Below, one piece after another: positions 52,113-61,183 of a DNA stretch of 64,000 nt (its first letter is position 1; every line of letters starts with the position of its first letter). The stretch spans positions 2,990,501 through 3,054,500 of the forward strand of contig NZ_CP107031.2 of NCBI RefSeq assembly GCF_027474845.2. Reading direction: 5' to 3'. The DNA comes from Maribacter aestuarii (GTDB lineage Bacteria > Bacteroidota > Bacteroidia > Flavobacteriales > Flavobacteriaceae). The position numbers and the translations under genes were made by a program. A model generated the notes under the pieces. That model had not been told where the DNA came from and did no database searches. It was given only the letters and a program-made list of their open reading frames with translations.

Positions 52113-54323
52113 GTGACACACGAAAAGGATTTAGATGTTATTGATCTACATGTCTATCTTAAAAAGTTTTTTGGGTTCTCCAAGTTCAAAGGTCTTCAGG
52201 AAGAGGTCATAAAAAGTATACTCAAAGGAAATAATACTTTTGTGATTATGCCAACTGGAGGTGGCAAATCCCTATGTTATCAACTTCCGGCATTAATGCA
52301 GGAAGGTACAGCCATTATAGTTTCCCCCTTGATAGCTTTGATGAAGAATCAGGTAGACGCTATTAGAGGGGTATCTTCTGAAGTCGGCATTGCCCATGTT
52401 TTAAATTCGTCTTTGAATAAGACAGAGGTAAAGCAGGTTAAAGAAGATATTACCAACGGCATAACCAAATTACTATACGTTGCCCCGGAATCCTTGACAA
52501 AGGAAGAAAATGTGGAATTTTTACGTTCCGTTACAATCTCTTTTGTAGCGGTTGACGAAGCGCATTGTATTTCCGAATGGGGACATGATTTTAGACCGGA
52601 GTATCGCAATTTAAAATCCATTGTTGGGCGCTTGGGGGATAATATTCCAATTATTGGTCTAACCGCTACTGCCACACCAAAAGTTCAAGAAGATATTATT
52701 AAAAATTTAGGAATTAATGATGCGGTTCTATTTAAGGCATCGTTTAATCGACCAAATTTATTTTATGAGGTCCGTACAAAAACGGAGAACGTGGAGGCCG
52801 ATATCATTCGTTTTGTAAAACAAAATTCGGGTAAATCCGGAATCATATATTGTCTAAGTCGTAAAAAGGTAGAAGAATTAGCCCAGGTGCTTCAGGTAAA
52901 TGGTATAAGTGCGGTTCCATACCATGCAGGATTTGACGCAAAAACTAGATCCAAATATCAAGATATGTTCTTGATGGAGGATGTGGATGTGGTCGTCGCC
53001 ACCATTGCTTTTGGGATGGGTATAGACAAACCAGATGTTCGCTTTGTGATACATCACGACATTCCTAAAAGTATAGAGAGTTATTATCAAGAAACGGGAC
53101 GAGCTGGTAGGGACGGAGGCGAAGGACACTGCCTGGCATTTTATTCCTATAAAGATATAGAGAAGTTGGAAAAGTTTATGTCCGGTAAACCCGTAGCGGA
53201 GCAGGAGATAGGTAATGCCCTCCTACAAGAGGTGGTAGCCTATGCTGAAACCTCTATGTCTCGTCGAAAGTTTATGCTACATTATTTTGGTGAGCAGTTT
53301 GACGAAGTAAACGGGGATGGGGCGGATATGGACGATAATACCAGAAACCCAAAGGAAAAGGAAGAAGCAAAAGACAATGTCCTTAAACTGCTAAAAGTGG
53401 TTAAGGGTACTAGTGAGAAGTTCAAATCCAAGGAAATTGTGAATACTATCCGTGGTAAAAGCAATGCAATCATAGCATCCCATAAAACTAATGAGAAGGA
53501 CTTTTTTGGTATAGGCTCAGATCGAGACAAAAGTTACTGGATGGCGTTGGTGAGACAAGTACTGGTAGCTGGATTGCTTAAAAAAGAAATAGAGCAGTAC
53601 GGTGTACTTCATTTAACGGAGGCTGGGGAAAACTTTATGAAGAAGCCAGAATCCTTTATGATGACCAAGGACCATGTTTACAATGCGGAAAATGATAATG
53701 CCATCGTTGGTGCTGCGAAATCTGGTGGTATCGCTGACGAGAAGCTTTTAAAACAGCTTAAAGACCTAAGAAAAGCACAGGCCAACAAACTAAAAGTGCC
53801 TCCATTTGTAGTATTTCAAGACCCATCTTTAGAAGATATGGCACTTAAATATCCGGTCTCCATGGAAGAACTACTTAATATTCACGGGGTAGGGGAAGGT
53901 AAGGCAAGAAAGTACGGTAGGCCTTTTATTGACTTCATAAGTTCCTACGTGGAGGAAAATGATATTATAAGACCGGATGATTTGGTGGTTAAGAGTACGG
54001 GAGCCAATTCAGGACTTAAACTGTACATCATTCAAAATGTAGATCGGAAACTACCTCTAAGTGATATTGCATCTGCCAAGGGATTGGAAATTCCCGAACT
54101 GATTAAAGAAATGGAACAGATCGTGTTTAGCGGTACAAAATTAAACCTTGGGTATTGGATCGATGAGGTTTTGGATGATGAGCAGCAGGAAGAGATTCAC
54201 GATTATTTTTTAGAGGCAGAGACGGACGATTTGGAAGAGGCAATGAAAGAATTTGATGGAGAGTACGAAGATGAGGAACTACGCTTGTATCGCCTTAAAT
54301 TCATAAGCGAAGTCGCTAACTAA
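52113..54323 (+). CDS. recQ: ATP-dependent DNA helicase RecQ
   Basis: 736 aa 3'-5' helicase of the RecF pathway. GTG start (no in-frame ATG before it). Motif I MPTGGGKS near residue 46, motif II VDEAHCISEWGHDFRPEY near 144, motif III GLTATAT, motif V VVVATIAFGMGIDKPDVRFVIHH, motif VI SYYQETGRAGRDG near 325. RQC and HRDC-type parts follow, with MEELLNIHGVGEGKARKYG near 590. C-terminal ~100 residues are acidic. Convergent with a pseudogene whose last codon abuts its stop. Confidence 0.95.
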   Translation: MTHEKDLDVIDLHVYLKKFFGFSKFKGLQEEVIKSILKGNNTFVIMPTGGGKSLCYQLPALMQEGTAIIVSPLIALMKNQVDAIRGVSSEVGIAHVLNSSLNKTEVKQVKEDITNGITKLLYVAPESLTKEENVEFLRSVTISFVAVDEAHCISEWGHDFRPEYRNLKSIVGRLGDNIPIIGLTATATPKVQEDIIKNLGINDAVLFKASFNRPNLFYEVRTKTENVEADIIRFVKQNSGKSGIIYCLSRKKVEELAQVLQVNGISAVPYHAGFDAKTRSKYQDMFLMEDVDVVVATIAFGMGIDKPDVRFVIHHDIPKSIESYYQETGRAGRDGGEGHCLAFYSYKDIEKLEKFMSGKPVAEQEIGNALLQEVVAYAETSMSRRKFMLHYFGEQFDEVNGDGADMDDNTRNPKEKEEAKDNVLKLLKVVKGTSEKFKSKEIVNTIRGKSNAIIASHKTNEKDFFGIGSDRDKSYWMALVRQVLVAGLLKKEIEQYGVLHLTEAGENFMKKPESFMMTKDHVYNAENDNAIVGAAKSGGIADEKLLKQLKDLRKAQANKLKVPPFVVFQDPSLEDMALKYPVSMEELLNIHGVGEGKARKYGRPFIDFISSYVEENDIIRPDDLVVKSTGANSGLKLYIIQNVDRKLPLSDIASAKGLEIPELIKEMEQIVFSGTKLNLGYWIDEVLDDEQQEEIHDYFLEAETDDLEEAMKEFDGEYEDEELRLYRLKFISEVAN

Positions 54324-54709
54324 TTATTTACTATTTTTCAAGAAATCGGATAGTTGTTCTACAGGACGACTTTCTGCGTTGATGTCCTTAGGGTACATCA
54401 CTAAAAACAATCAAGACCTTGGGGTTATTTTTAATGAGTTCATAATTTGTTTTATGAAGAACACGAGTACATCCCAGACCTCTTCTTGAACAAAGAATTC
54501 CTTCTATTAATTGATTTGCGTACATATGGTTTAAATCTGCCATACATTCTTTATCTGTATTACTAAAATATCCATAGCCCTTGTCGATCGTAGAAGTATG
54601 TGACGGTATATGCGCCGTATTTTTAAGTGTTTCTAGCGTTCCTCTAATCTTCAGGAATAAAAATATTACCAAGTGAACTAAGTCCTATAATATCATGCTT
54701 TTTTAGGCT
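54324..54709 (-). pseudogene. Broken LD-carboxypeptidase (peptidase S66) gene
   Basis: Three minus-strand frames together resemble an S66 LD-carboxypeptidase N-half. Frame 1 (from 54709): LKKHDIIGLSSLGNIF then a stop, like the N-terminal KKGDxIGIV start. Frame 2 (54672-54388): GYGYFSNTD, ADLNHMYANQLIEGILCSRRG, LGCTRVLHKTNYELIKNNPK and VFSDV, matching the ADLN, GYGxxR and nucleophile GxSD regions. Frame 3 ends in a different-looking tail (MYPKDINAESRPVEQLSDF). The C-terminal catalytic Glu and His are missing. A remnant, not functional. Confidence 0.65.
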
Positions 54710-54974
54710 CTAGATAGAATGCGTTATTTCAATAATGTACAGGCACAAATTGAAGGAGGAAGAAAGGTACTCAATGAAAATCCCAAATCGCTTTTAGTAA
54801 AATGAGGTCTGGACTGCTTAAAAAAGATAATAAGTTCATCTAAAGGACTATTTATTGAAGAATTATATTTTGTTTAACAAAATAATAAAAATATTAAACA
54901 AATTTTGTGATAGTTAGGACTCCTTCTCGTTTACCTTTATGAAAATAAATAATTATTAATTTAAAAGACTAAAG
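54710..54974. other. AT-rich intergenic region upstream of the fasciclin gene
   Basis: About 265 bp. Contains only a 28-codon frame on the plus strand (from about 54719, MRYFNNVQAQIEGG) of doubtful status, and very AT-rich DNA near 54860-54905. It should hold the fasciclin promoter, but no exact -33/-7 pair was found. Confidence 0.3.
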
Positions 54975-55487
54975 ATGAAAATGATTAAAACAATTACTGC
55001 AAGTGCGATGCTTTTATTCGGTGCGACTGCTTTTGCACAGTCCGAAACCATTGTAGGTGTTGCAGCTGGAAATGATAATTTTTCAACATTGGTAGCTGCC
55101 GTAAAAGCTGCTGATTTAGTAGGAACATTAAGTAGCGACGGACCGTTCACTGTTTTTGCTCCAACAAATGATGCCTTTTCTGCACTTCCTGCAGGTACTG
55201 TAGATGGTTTATTGAAGCCTGAAAGTAAGGATGCCCTAACTGGGATTTTGACCTATCACGTAGTTGCCGGAAAGTATGAAGCAGCTGCTGTAATAGAGGC
55301 GATTAATGGAAATAACGGTGCTTTTCCCGTGACTACAGTACAAGGCGGTAATATCACATTATCCTTGAAAGACGGAAAGGTAATGTTAGAGGATGAGAAA
55401 GGTAATATGTCTACTGTGGTTATGGCTGATGTAGGCGCATCTAACGGAGTTATACATGCAATTGATGCAGTGGTAATGCCGGAATAA
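54975..55487 (+). CDS. Secreted fasciclin (FAS1) domain protein
   Basis: 170 aa with a signal peptide (about 1-21, ending TAFAQ). One FAS1 domain: DNFSTLVAAVKAADLVGTLS, the H1 motif GPFTVFAPTNDAFSALP near residue 57, LTYHVVAGKY near 95 and the H2-like end SNGVIHAIDAVVMP. Probably a cell-surface adhesion protein. Monocistronic; followed by a strong terminator. Confidence 0.94.
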   Translation: MKMIKTITASAMLLFGATAFAQSETIVGVAAGNDNFSTLVAAVKAADLVGTLSSDGPFTVFAPTNDAFSALPAGTVDGLLKPESKDALTGILTYHVVAGKYEAAAVIEAINGNNGAFPVTTVQGGNITLSLKDGKVMLEDEKGNMSTVVMADVGASNGVIHAIDAVVMPE

Positions 55488-55510
55488 GTATAAATAGTTC
55501 CCTATAAAGA

Positions 55511-55548
55511 AATCCCGCTGAAGAAATTTAGCGGGATTTTATTTTTTA
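55511..55548 (+). terminator. Intrinsic terminator behind the fasciclin gene
   Basis: Perfect 9-bp stem AATCCCGCT (55511-55519) and AGCGGGATT (55530-55538), 10-base loop, then a T-rich tail. 23 bp after the stop codon. Confidence 0.9.
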
Positions 55549-55564
55549 AACGATTATCTAACTT

Positions 55565-56878
55565 TTAAGGAATAGAAGTGCCACTGTTGTCATCCTTTGC
55601 ACGTCTCAATTGACGCTGTATTTTTCTAATAGCAGATTCAATTGATTTTTCTGGTTCTATGATATTGTAAGCTCCCCAAAAATCCGGATCGGCAAAACCA
55701 ATGGCCTCATCGCTAAGGATAATATCAGATTTCATACGGTCTTTGGATTTTAAATTGGAGTTTGTCACATTTTCTTCCCAGTCGGTAACGGCCATTTCAC
55801 AGTTCATACTGTAAACCGAATTAAACAATCGCTTATCCCAATCCACCTTAAATTCTAAAAGCACATTACTGTAGCCATAGTACCATTTACCATCCTTTTC
55901 CCTATAATCGACCCTGTAGGCTACCTCTGTAGGCCATACGTCAGCGTTTCTTGGCTTTTTACGGACGAACATCCTAGAAGCCAAATCCCTATTGGTAATG
56001 TTCAATGAATAAATGGCGCTCGTTAATATTTTCTTCTCAGCATCTATATATAATTTCCCAGTGAAAAGCGGATCGAGAATCTCTGGCTTTTGGTCAAATT
56101 TAACCACGTAAATAAGTTTATCGTTCACTCGTGTAGACCCGTCAAAAGAGAAATTATAGTAGCCGATGGATTCGTCGGTAAAAATATAGTCTGGGTATTT
56201 TACCATATCCACAAAAAGAGTGTTGAAGGGACCTCCTTGTAACTTTAGCGCTACAGTATCTAACTTGCTGTAATCGGTACTTTTTCTGGCCTTATACAAT
56301 TTTACTGCATCAGTTTTGTTTGAAGTGTAGGGAGCTTTATAAATATTTACCACCGCCTCAGAGAGACTTACATTTTTTCTACGTTTTTTAATGGTTTCCC
56401 GGTAAAATGCTGTCATGACCGTAGGTCTATCTATATAATTATCACCTCTTTTCTTAAGTGTTTCACGTACCAATGCTTCAGCGTTTTTAGGGACACTCAG
56501 GTTAACTTCTGAGAGCTCCATTACCGATTCCGACATTAAAATTTTATTGTTGTTGGAACTTAATTGCGCTATCGGCATAGTTTTAGTACTATAGCCCAAA
56601 AAAGAAACGACAAGGTTCTCTCCCAAGTTAGGCTGGGGCACCTTTAGGGAAAATTCTCCCTCCGTATTGGTAATTGTACTTACATTGGAACCTTCTAAGG
56701 TTAAGGTTGCAAATACCAAAGGCTTTTTCGTTTTATCATCTAAGACTTCGCCGCTATATTCCTTATAGTCGACATCTTGTGCCGTTGCTGTAGTACAAAG
56801 AGTAACCACGAACAAGGCCGATAGAATAAGCGACCTGATCATGGATTTGTTTAAGGGTATTGTTAAATTCTGTATCAT
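55565..56878 (-). CDS. Secreted carboxypeptidase-like regulatory domain protein
   Basis: 437 aa. A hydrophobic signal at about 14-33 (IRSLILSALFVVTLCTTATAQ); an alternative ATG at 56842 would shorten the start. The CarbopepD_reg_2 domain follows (YSGEVLDDKTKKPLVFATLTLEGSN, TNTEGEFSLKVP, VVSFLGYSTK) at about 40-110, then a ~300-residue region with outer-membrane-associated beta features. This layout is common in Bacteroidota (DUF5686-related). Function unknown. Monocistronic, upstream of the AraC-type gene region. Confidence 0.8.
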   Translation of the reverse strand: MIQNLTIPLNKSMIRSLILSALFVVTLCTTATAQDVDYKEYSGEVLDDKTKKPLVFATLTLEGSNVSTITNTEGEFSLKVPQPNLGENLVVSFLGYSTKTMPIAQLSSNNNKILMSESVMELSEVNLSVPKNAEALVRETLKKRGDNYIDRPTVMTAFYRETIKKRRKNVSLSEAVVNIYKAPYTSNKTDAVKLYKARKSTDYSKLDTVALKLQGGPFNTLFVDMVKYPDYIFTDESIGYYNFSFDGSTRVNDKLIYVVKFDQKPEILDPLFTGKLYIDAEKKILTSAIYSLNITNRDLASRMFVRKKPRNADVWPTEVAYRVDYREKDGKWYYGYSNVLLEFKVDWDKRLFNSVYSMNCEMAVTDWEENVTNSNLKSKDRMKSDIILSDEAIGFADPDFWGAYNIIEPEKSIESAIRKIQRQLRRAKDDNSGTSIP

Positions 56879-57133
56879 GGTATATTGTTTTAAAATGAGA
56901 TTTTTTGTTTATTATCTAAGTTAATGATTTTAAGGTGGATAACCTTGAAAATTTTCTTAAATTATGATGAATTTTGTATCCATATTTTAATGTGATTATC
57001 TATTGTTTTTAAGAGGTTAGTCATTTAATTCATTAGAATTTGTCAGCTATATTTTGCCTGTGTTAAGACTTCTTTCATTTGGTTTCGTTTTCTTCAATGT
57101 TTTTAAGTTTTCAAGTTTTTTTATTGTAATAAG
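56879..57133. other. AT-rich intergenic region between two minus-strand genes
   Basis: 255 bp without a gene-like frame. It should hold the promoter of the CarbopepD gene. Poly-T and TTAAG runs are seen, no clear hairpin. Confidence 0.35.
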
Positions 57134-58240
57134 TTATGAGGCTCGTGATTGTTCCAAATACGCTGAGGGGTTATAACCAGTGAATTTTTTGAAGGCTTTG
57201 TAAAAGGAAGCCCTATTATTAAATCCAACCTCATATGCGAGTTGTGACATGGTCAACCCTTGATTTTCAAAATCCATAAGCATATTCTTTGCTTCCATGA
57301 CCCTGTAACGATTCAAAAAATCAAAAAAAGAAAGATTAAAATGCTCATTGATGATTTGAGAGGTTTGGTTTCTAGATAGATGTAATAATAGACTTAAATC
57401 ATCCAACCGCAGTCCCGGGTCCAAATAGGGCTTGTTATCTAACATTATGGCCAAAAGTTTTTCTTTCATCTGCAACGAAAGTGCATCTGAAAGACCGGTC
57501 TTTCTATATTTTATAAAGGGAAGTATTTCCCTAATATTCTTACCCTCAAAGACCTCTGGTTGCACAAAACCAAAAAAGGTCAAAAGTCCAATAAAAAATA
57601 CGATAACAATATCAACGAAGTAGTCGTATTTGGGGTCCATGAGATTGAACCAGATCAGAAAAATATAAAGCGAAAACATAAAGACAAATCCCGTATAAGA
57701 CCCGACAAACCACTTGAGCCACACATTTTCTCGATACCCCGTCTGTCTGTTTTTTCTAAAACTGAAATAGGAAAGACAGGAATAGAAAAACATAAGTAGA
57801 ATCACCAACCAAATACCATAGGAAGGCCATGGAATATGAGCAAATTCTGCGCCAGCATTTACAAGTCCAAGTTTTTTGGTCGTATCAAGCAAATAGAAAG
57901 GAGAGATAGTCCCTGCTATAAGGAGTACTGGGACTAGGAATAGAATATCGGTATATTTAAAACTGATTTTTTTGGTAACCCTGCGTACATATAAATAAAC
58001 CAAAGGACCATAAATGGCCCACAGCGGAAAATGGACTAAATTAAAATGAACAAAGGTTTCCGTACGCAGGGCCCCAGACCAGCGTAATACATTATTTAAC
58101 AGTTCAAAGGCAAAGAGAAAAGTATACAAGGCAAGAAGACTATTCGCGTATTTGTCCCCTTTCTTTTTATTAAGAAAAATTAGGGACAGCAATACGCCAA
58201 ATACAACGAATGCTAAAAAAAGACCAATAATAAAATCCAT
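57134..58240 (-). CDS. AraC-family regulator with membrane N-terminus
   Basis: 368 aa from ATG 58240 (a TTG two codons before is less likely). Seven to eight membrane helices at about residues 3-225 form the sensor part. The C-terminal AraC DNA-binding domain is at about 265-368: LRLDDLSLLLHLSRNQTSQIINEHFNLSFFDFLNRYRVMEA, then YEVGFNNRASFYKAFKKFTGYNPSAYL. Membrane-bound AraC regulators are common in this phylum. Target genes unknown. Confidence 0.92.
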   Translation of the reverse strand: MDFIIGLFLAFVVFGVLLSLIFLNKKKGDKYANSLLALYTFLFAFELLNNVLRWSGALRTETFVHFNLVHFPLWAIYGPLVYLYVRRVTKKISFKYTDILFLVPVLLIAGTISPFYLLDTTKKLGLVNAGAEFAHIPWPSYGIWLVILLMFFYSCLSYFSFRKNRQTGYRENVWLKWFVGSYTGFVFMFSLYIFLIWFNLMDPKYDYFVDIVIVFFIGLLTFFGFVQPEVFEGKNIREILPFIKYRKTGLSDALSLQMKEKLLAIMLDNKPYLDPGLRLDDLSLLLHLSRNQTSQIINEHFNLSFFDFLNRYRVMEAKNMLMDFENQGLTMSQLAYEVGFNNRASFYKAFKKFTGYNPSAYLEQSRAS

Positions 58241-58356
58241 GTTCAAAAGTTACTCCTACTAATGTAGCAAATGACCTTCAAAACCTTGTCTCTTAGTATA
58301 GGGATTTGTCCTTGGTGACCTAAAATATAGTCTTTTAGGATACAGGATTAGTCTAG

Positions 58357-59091
58357 TCAATCATGGGTTTTAGACGATTTTCCCACTAGTCGGTTAATTT
58401 CATCCAATTCCTCTTGGGTTAGATTTCTCCACTGGCCAACAGGAAGGTCTAGATGTACGTTCATTATACGGATTCGTTTTAATTTTTTTACCCTGTAGTC
58501 CAAATATTCACACATCCGGCGTATCTGCCTGTTCAAGCCTTGGGTTAGAATAATACGAAATTGATAAGTGCTTACTAGGTGTACTTCACATTTTCTGGTA
58601 ATCGTATCCAGGATAGGTACCCCATTTCTCATTTTTACTAGAAAATCAGTAGTTATAGGTTTATCTACCGTAACTAAATACTCCTTCTCATGATTATTTC
58701 TGGCCCGTAGAATCTTATTAACGATATCGCCATCGTTCGTTAAAAATATAAGGCCTTCACTAGGTTTGTCCAACCTTCCTATGGGAAATATACGAGTAGG
58801 GTAATTGATGTAATCAATAATATTATCCTTTTCAACACCTGTATCCGTAGTACACACTATTCCAATAGGTTTGTTAAAGGCCAAATAAACAGGCTTCTCC
58901 TTAGGTTCGGAAATAAGTTCTCCGTCCACATGCACCGTATCGTTCTCCGAAATCTTCGTTCCCATCTCCGGAACCTTACCGTTTATAGTAACCCGGCCTT
59001 GATCTATAAGCTTATCGGCTGCTCTACGGGAACAATAACCTACTTCACTAAGGTATTTGTTTATTCGGGTTTGTTTAGGCGTAGCTTCCAT
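58357..59091 (-). CDS. rluF: 23S rRNA pseudouridine synthase RluF
   Basis: 244 aa. N-terminal S4 RNA-binding domain ([29 protein letters not shown] near residue 9). Catalytic domain with [17 protein letters not shown] near residue 100 (catalytic Asp in RLD), YLVTVDKPI and [13 protein letters not shown]. Modifies U2604 (and U2605 neighbourhood) of 23S rRNA. Length agrees with the RluB/E/F group; RluF assignment rests on the S4 domain and short length. Confidence 0.88.
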   Translation of the reverse strand: MEATPKQTRINKYLSEVGYCSRRAADKLIDQGRVTINGKVPEMGTKISENDTVHVDGELISEPKEKPVYLAFNKPIGIVCTTDTGVEKDNIIDYINYPTRIFPIGRLDKPSEGLIFLTNDGDIVNKILRARNNHEKEYLVTVDKPITTDFLVKMRNGVPILDTITRKCEVHLVSTYQFRIILTQGLNRQIRRMCEYLDYRVKKLKRIRIMNVHLDLPVGQWRNLTQEELDEINRLVGKSSKTHD

Positions 59092-59110
59092 AAATCTAAG
59101 GTCTTTGCGA

Positions 59111-60247
59111 CTATTTTTTTCTTTGTATTTCTAACCGGTGGATTTCCCTGCCTAGTTCTGCTAGAAAAGGTATGCCTACTTCGTCATATTCATAAACATT
59201 ATCATTAAAAATCCTGTTATTGTTCACTAGTATGGTTGCGGTAAGAAGAAAATCAACCTCATTTTTTCTATCCGTTATATAAGCACAGTCGGTTAGGGTC
59301 CCATACGCAAAGCCCACTTTATTGTAGATTTTTATATGGTCCGGGATTGCTTCCTTGGTATCGCCGTAGATAAAGAATTTACAATAGCCGTCGTAGTAAG
59401 TCTCAACATCGTAACCAGCATTTCTAGGGAGTGTCTGCATAGCGTTCAATAAGAAAGAGTGTTGGTCCTTTGATAGATTAAAACGTTCGTCGGCCTCAAA
59501 TTTACCCGGAAAAATTACCCTTTTCAGCACTCCATGTTGGGATGCTAAGGGATAATAATTTTTTAAACTAAAATTGAAAGGAGTACTTATTAAACTATCA
59601 TCCTCAACGTAACCGACACCTTTTTTTATTTTTTGAATTTCCAAAGGTTCTGGAGCAGTATTGGCCGTTGGTTTGGTGGGTGAGGTCGTGCTATCGTTTA
59701 AATAGACAATCAAAGGTTTTGTGGTTAGATCCTCGCTATGGTAACCCAATCTATGAGAAATACGTATTTTCTCAATCCCTTTTTTCTTCAGATTAGTATT
59801 GATGGCATCCTGTCCTAAAAGTTCAAACAATCTATTATTGGCACCATTGTCACTGACTGCAAAAATTTGTGATATATCCTTGGCGAAAGTAGACTCTAAA
59901 GAATCACCTTCGATATAATATCTGGTATTTCTATTTAAGGTATCGGTTTCGTTAAGGCGCTCTAGGGCCAAAATGGCAATAGGAAATTTAACCGTACTCG
60001 CTGGATAAAAATAGGCCTCGGAATCTACCTGAAAATCATAATCCGTAAAGATTATGCTATCGTTTCTCCTATCTATTTTTGTATACCGTATTTGCACCTC
60101 AAATTTTTCCAAACTGTCCATAACCCTTTTTATTTTGGGGCTATGAGAGGAGAGTGCTTGCTCCAACAGGTTCTCGTTTTGTGTAGTTTTTTGGCACGAA
60201 GCAAAAAATAGTACGGTGAGTAAAAATAACGGTATTGTGTTTTTCAT
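59111..60247 (-). CDS. Class A beta-lactamase-fold serine hydrolase, lipoprotein
   Basis: 378 aa. Lipobox [10 protein letters not shown] near residue 18. SxxK motif STVK near residue 84, SDN near 131 ([15 protein letters not shown]), and KVG in place of K[TS]G in KVGFAYG near 320. A ~60-residue insertion with a T/P-rich segment ([18 protein letters not shown]) splits the fold. The variant third motif makes beta-lactam hydrolysis uncertain; a peptidase or esterase role is equally possible. Confidence 0.78.
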   Translation of the reverse strand: MKNTIPLFLLTVLFFASCQKTTQNENLLEQALSSHSPKIKRVMDSLEKFEVQIRYTKIDRRNDSIIFTDYDFQVDSEAYFYPASTVKFPIAILALERLNETDTLNRNTRYYIEGDSLESTFAKDISQIFAVSDNGANNRLFELLGQDAINTNLKKKGIEKIRISHRLGYHSEDLTTKPLIVYLNDSTTSPTKPTANTAPEPLEIQKIKKGVGYVEDDSLISTPFNFSLKNYYPLASQHGVLKRVIFPGKFEADERFNLSKDQHSFLLNAMQTLPRNAGYDVETYYDGYCKFFIYGDTKEAIPDHIKIYNKVGFAYGTLTDCAYITDRKNEVDFLLTATILVNNNRIFNDNVYEYDEVGIPFLAELGREIHRLEIQRKK

Positions 60248-60337
60248 TGAATTTTAATAATTCGGTTTTATAATGAGTGGACCGGATTCATCTTGTGGTA
60301 TATTTGTACCAAAGGAATTTATAAAGGGCTTGTTTTA

Positions 60338-60577
60338 TTATTCATTATAAACTTCTCCACGATGTGGTTTTAGGGCATCTCTAACCGCAATCATATTTTC
60401 TTCTTCCACAACCATAAAAGCTATACCGTGTAACTCGTTTATTTCTTTATGCCCTGTTATATTAAGGGAGATGTTTTCAGATATAATATATTCCTTCAAA
60501 TGTTTTTCGTGATGTTCCGCAGTTCTAAATGCCGTTGGTCCTCTAAAATCCCAAATCAATTTTATTTTTCTAGCCAA
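60338..60577 (-). CDS. Conserved small cytoplasmic protein
   Basis: 79 aa. A basic start (MARKIKLIWDFRGPTAFRTAEHHEKHLKEYI) and an ACT-like second half with HGIAFMVVEEENMIAVRDALKPHRGEVYN. Pattern known to me from Flavobacteria as an unannotated protein. No clear function. Same strand as the next gene, 21 bp apart. Confidence 0.55.
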   Translation of the reverse strand: MARKIKLIWDFRGPTAFRTAEHHEKHLKEYIISENISLNITGHKEINELHGIAFMVVEEENMIAVRDALKPHRGEVYNE

Positions 60578-60598
60578 TTTTGTCCTTTTTCTACAAAA

Positions 60599-61054
60599 TT
60601 AAGACTTAGTCACTGAAGTTCCGTCCTCGGCGAAGGCTTTAAAATCCTTCATATATTTCATAGACTGCTTTTTAAAGGCACCGGGCATTAAAAATCCCAT
60701 AGTCTTCATCATAAATCCTTCAAACTGAAATTCGCTCTCAGAAATCCATTTTGTTGAATGCCCGTCAATAGATTTGAAATAGTTCTTTTGGATGTTATGA
60801 ACGTTTTTAGCATCATAGGTAGCATGGAACTCATGTGGTAAATTGCGTTTGATAATCGTCTCAATCAATACCATGTTCCTATTACCCATTTTATAGGATA
60901 ATTCCATTTTGGCACCTTCCGTTCCGGGAATACCATCTAATTCTTTGTAGCCTATCAGCCCTTGCTGCCAATGCTTCATGTTCTCAGGATTGTCCATTTT
61001 TTTAATGAAGGTGTCGAGAGGAACGTTTACCACAATCTCGCTCGTATATTTCAT
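60599..61054 (-). CDS. SRPBCC family protein
   Basis: 151 aa, no signal. START/Bet v1-like cavity fold: YTSEIVVNVPLDTFIKKMDNPENMKHWQQGL near the start, AKMELSYKMGNRNMVLIETI, SEFQFEGFMMKTMGFLMPG and a final helix with QSMKYMKDFKAFAED. Distantly similar in fold to the SRPBCC protein at 22.7 kb, but not a close paralog. Likely binds a lipid or hydrophobic ligand. Confidence 0.82.
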   Translation of the reverse strand: MKYTSEIVVNVPLDTFIKKMDNPENMKHWQQGLIGYKELDGIPGTEGAKMELSYKMGNRNMVLIETIIKRNLPHEFHATYDAKNVHNIQKNYFKSIDGHSTKWISESEFQFEGFMMKTMGFLMPGAFKKQSMKYMKDFKAFAEDGTSVTKS

Positions 61055-61149
61055 AATATTTCGTTTTACTAATTAATTCCAATCCAACTTCTAAAGTAAT
61101 CAATTCTAATATGCTCCCCTAAAATTGTGTTAAGGAAAGCTGTTAACGC

Positions 61150-61179
61150 TTGCAAGGGATTATGTAATTGCTATTTTTG
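61150..61179 (+). promoter_or_regulatory. Consensus Bacteroidota promoter before the first SurA-like gene
   Basis: TTG at 61150-61152, exactly 19 bp, TATTTTTG at 61172-61179 (consensus TAnnTTTG). The predicted transcription start is about 61184-61186, i.e. at the ATG at 61184. Either that ATG is leaderless or translation begins at the later ATG 61238. Confidence 0.65.
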
Positions 61180-61183
61180 CAGG

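Noticed and set aside
54719..54805. 28-codon plus-strand frame MRYFNNVQAQIEGG...
   Set aside because: Too short, no signal or homology, in a region of gene decay.
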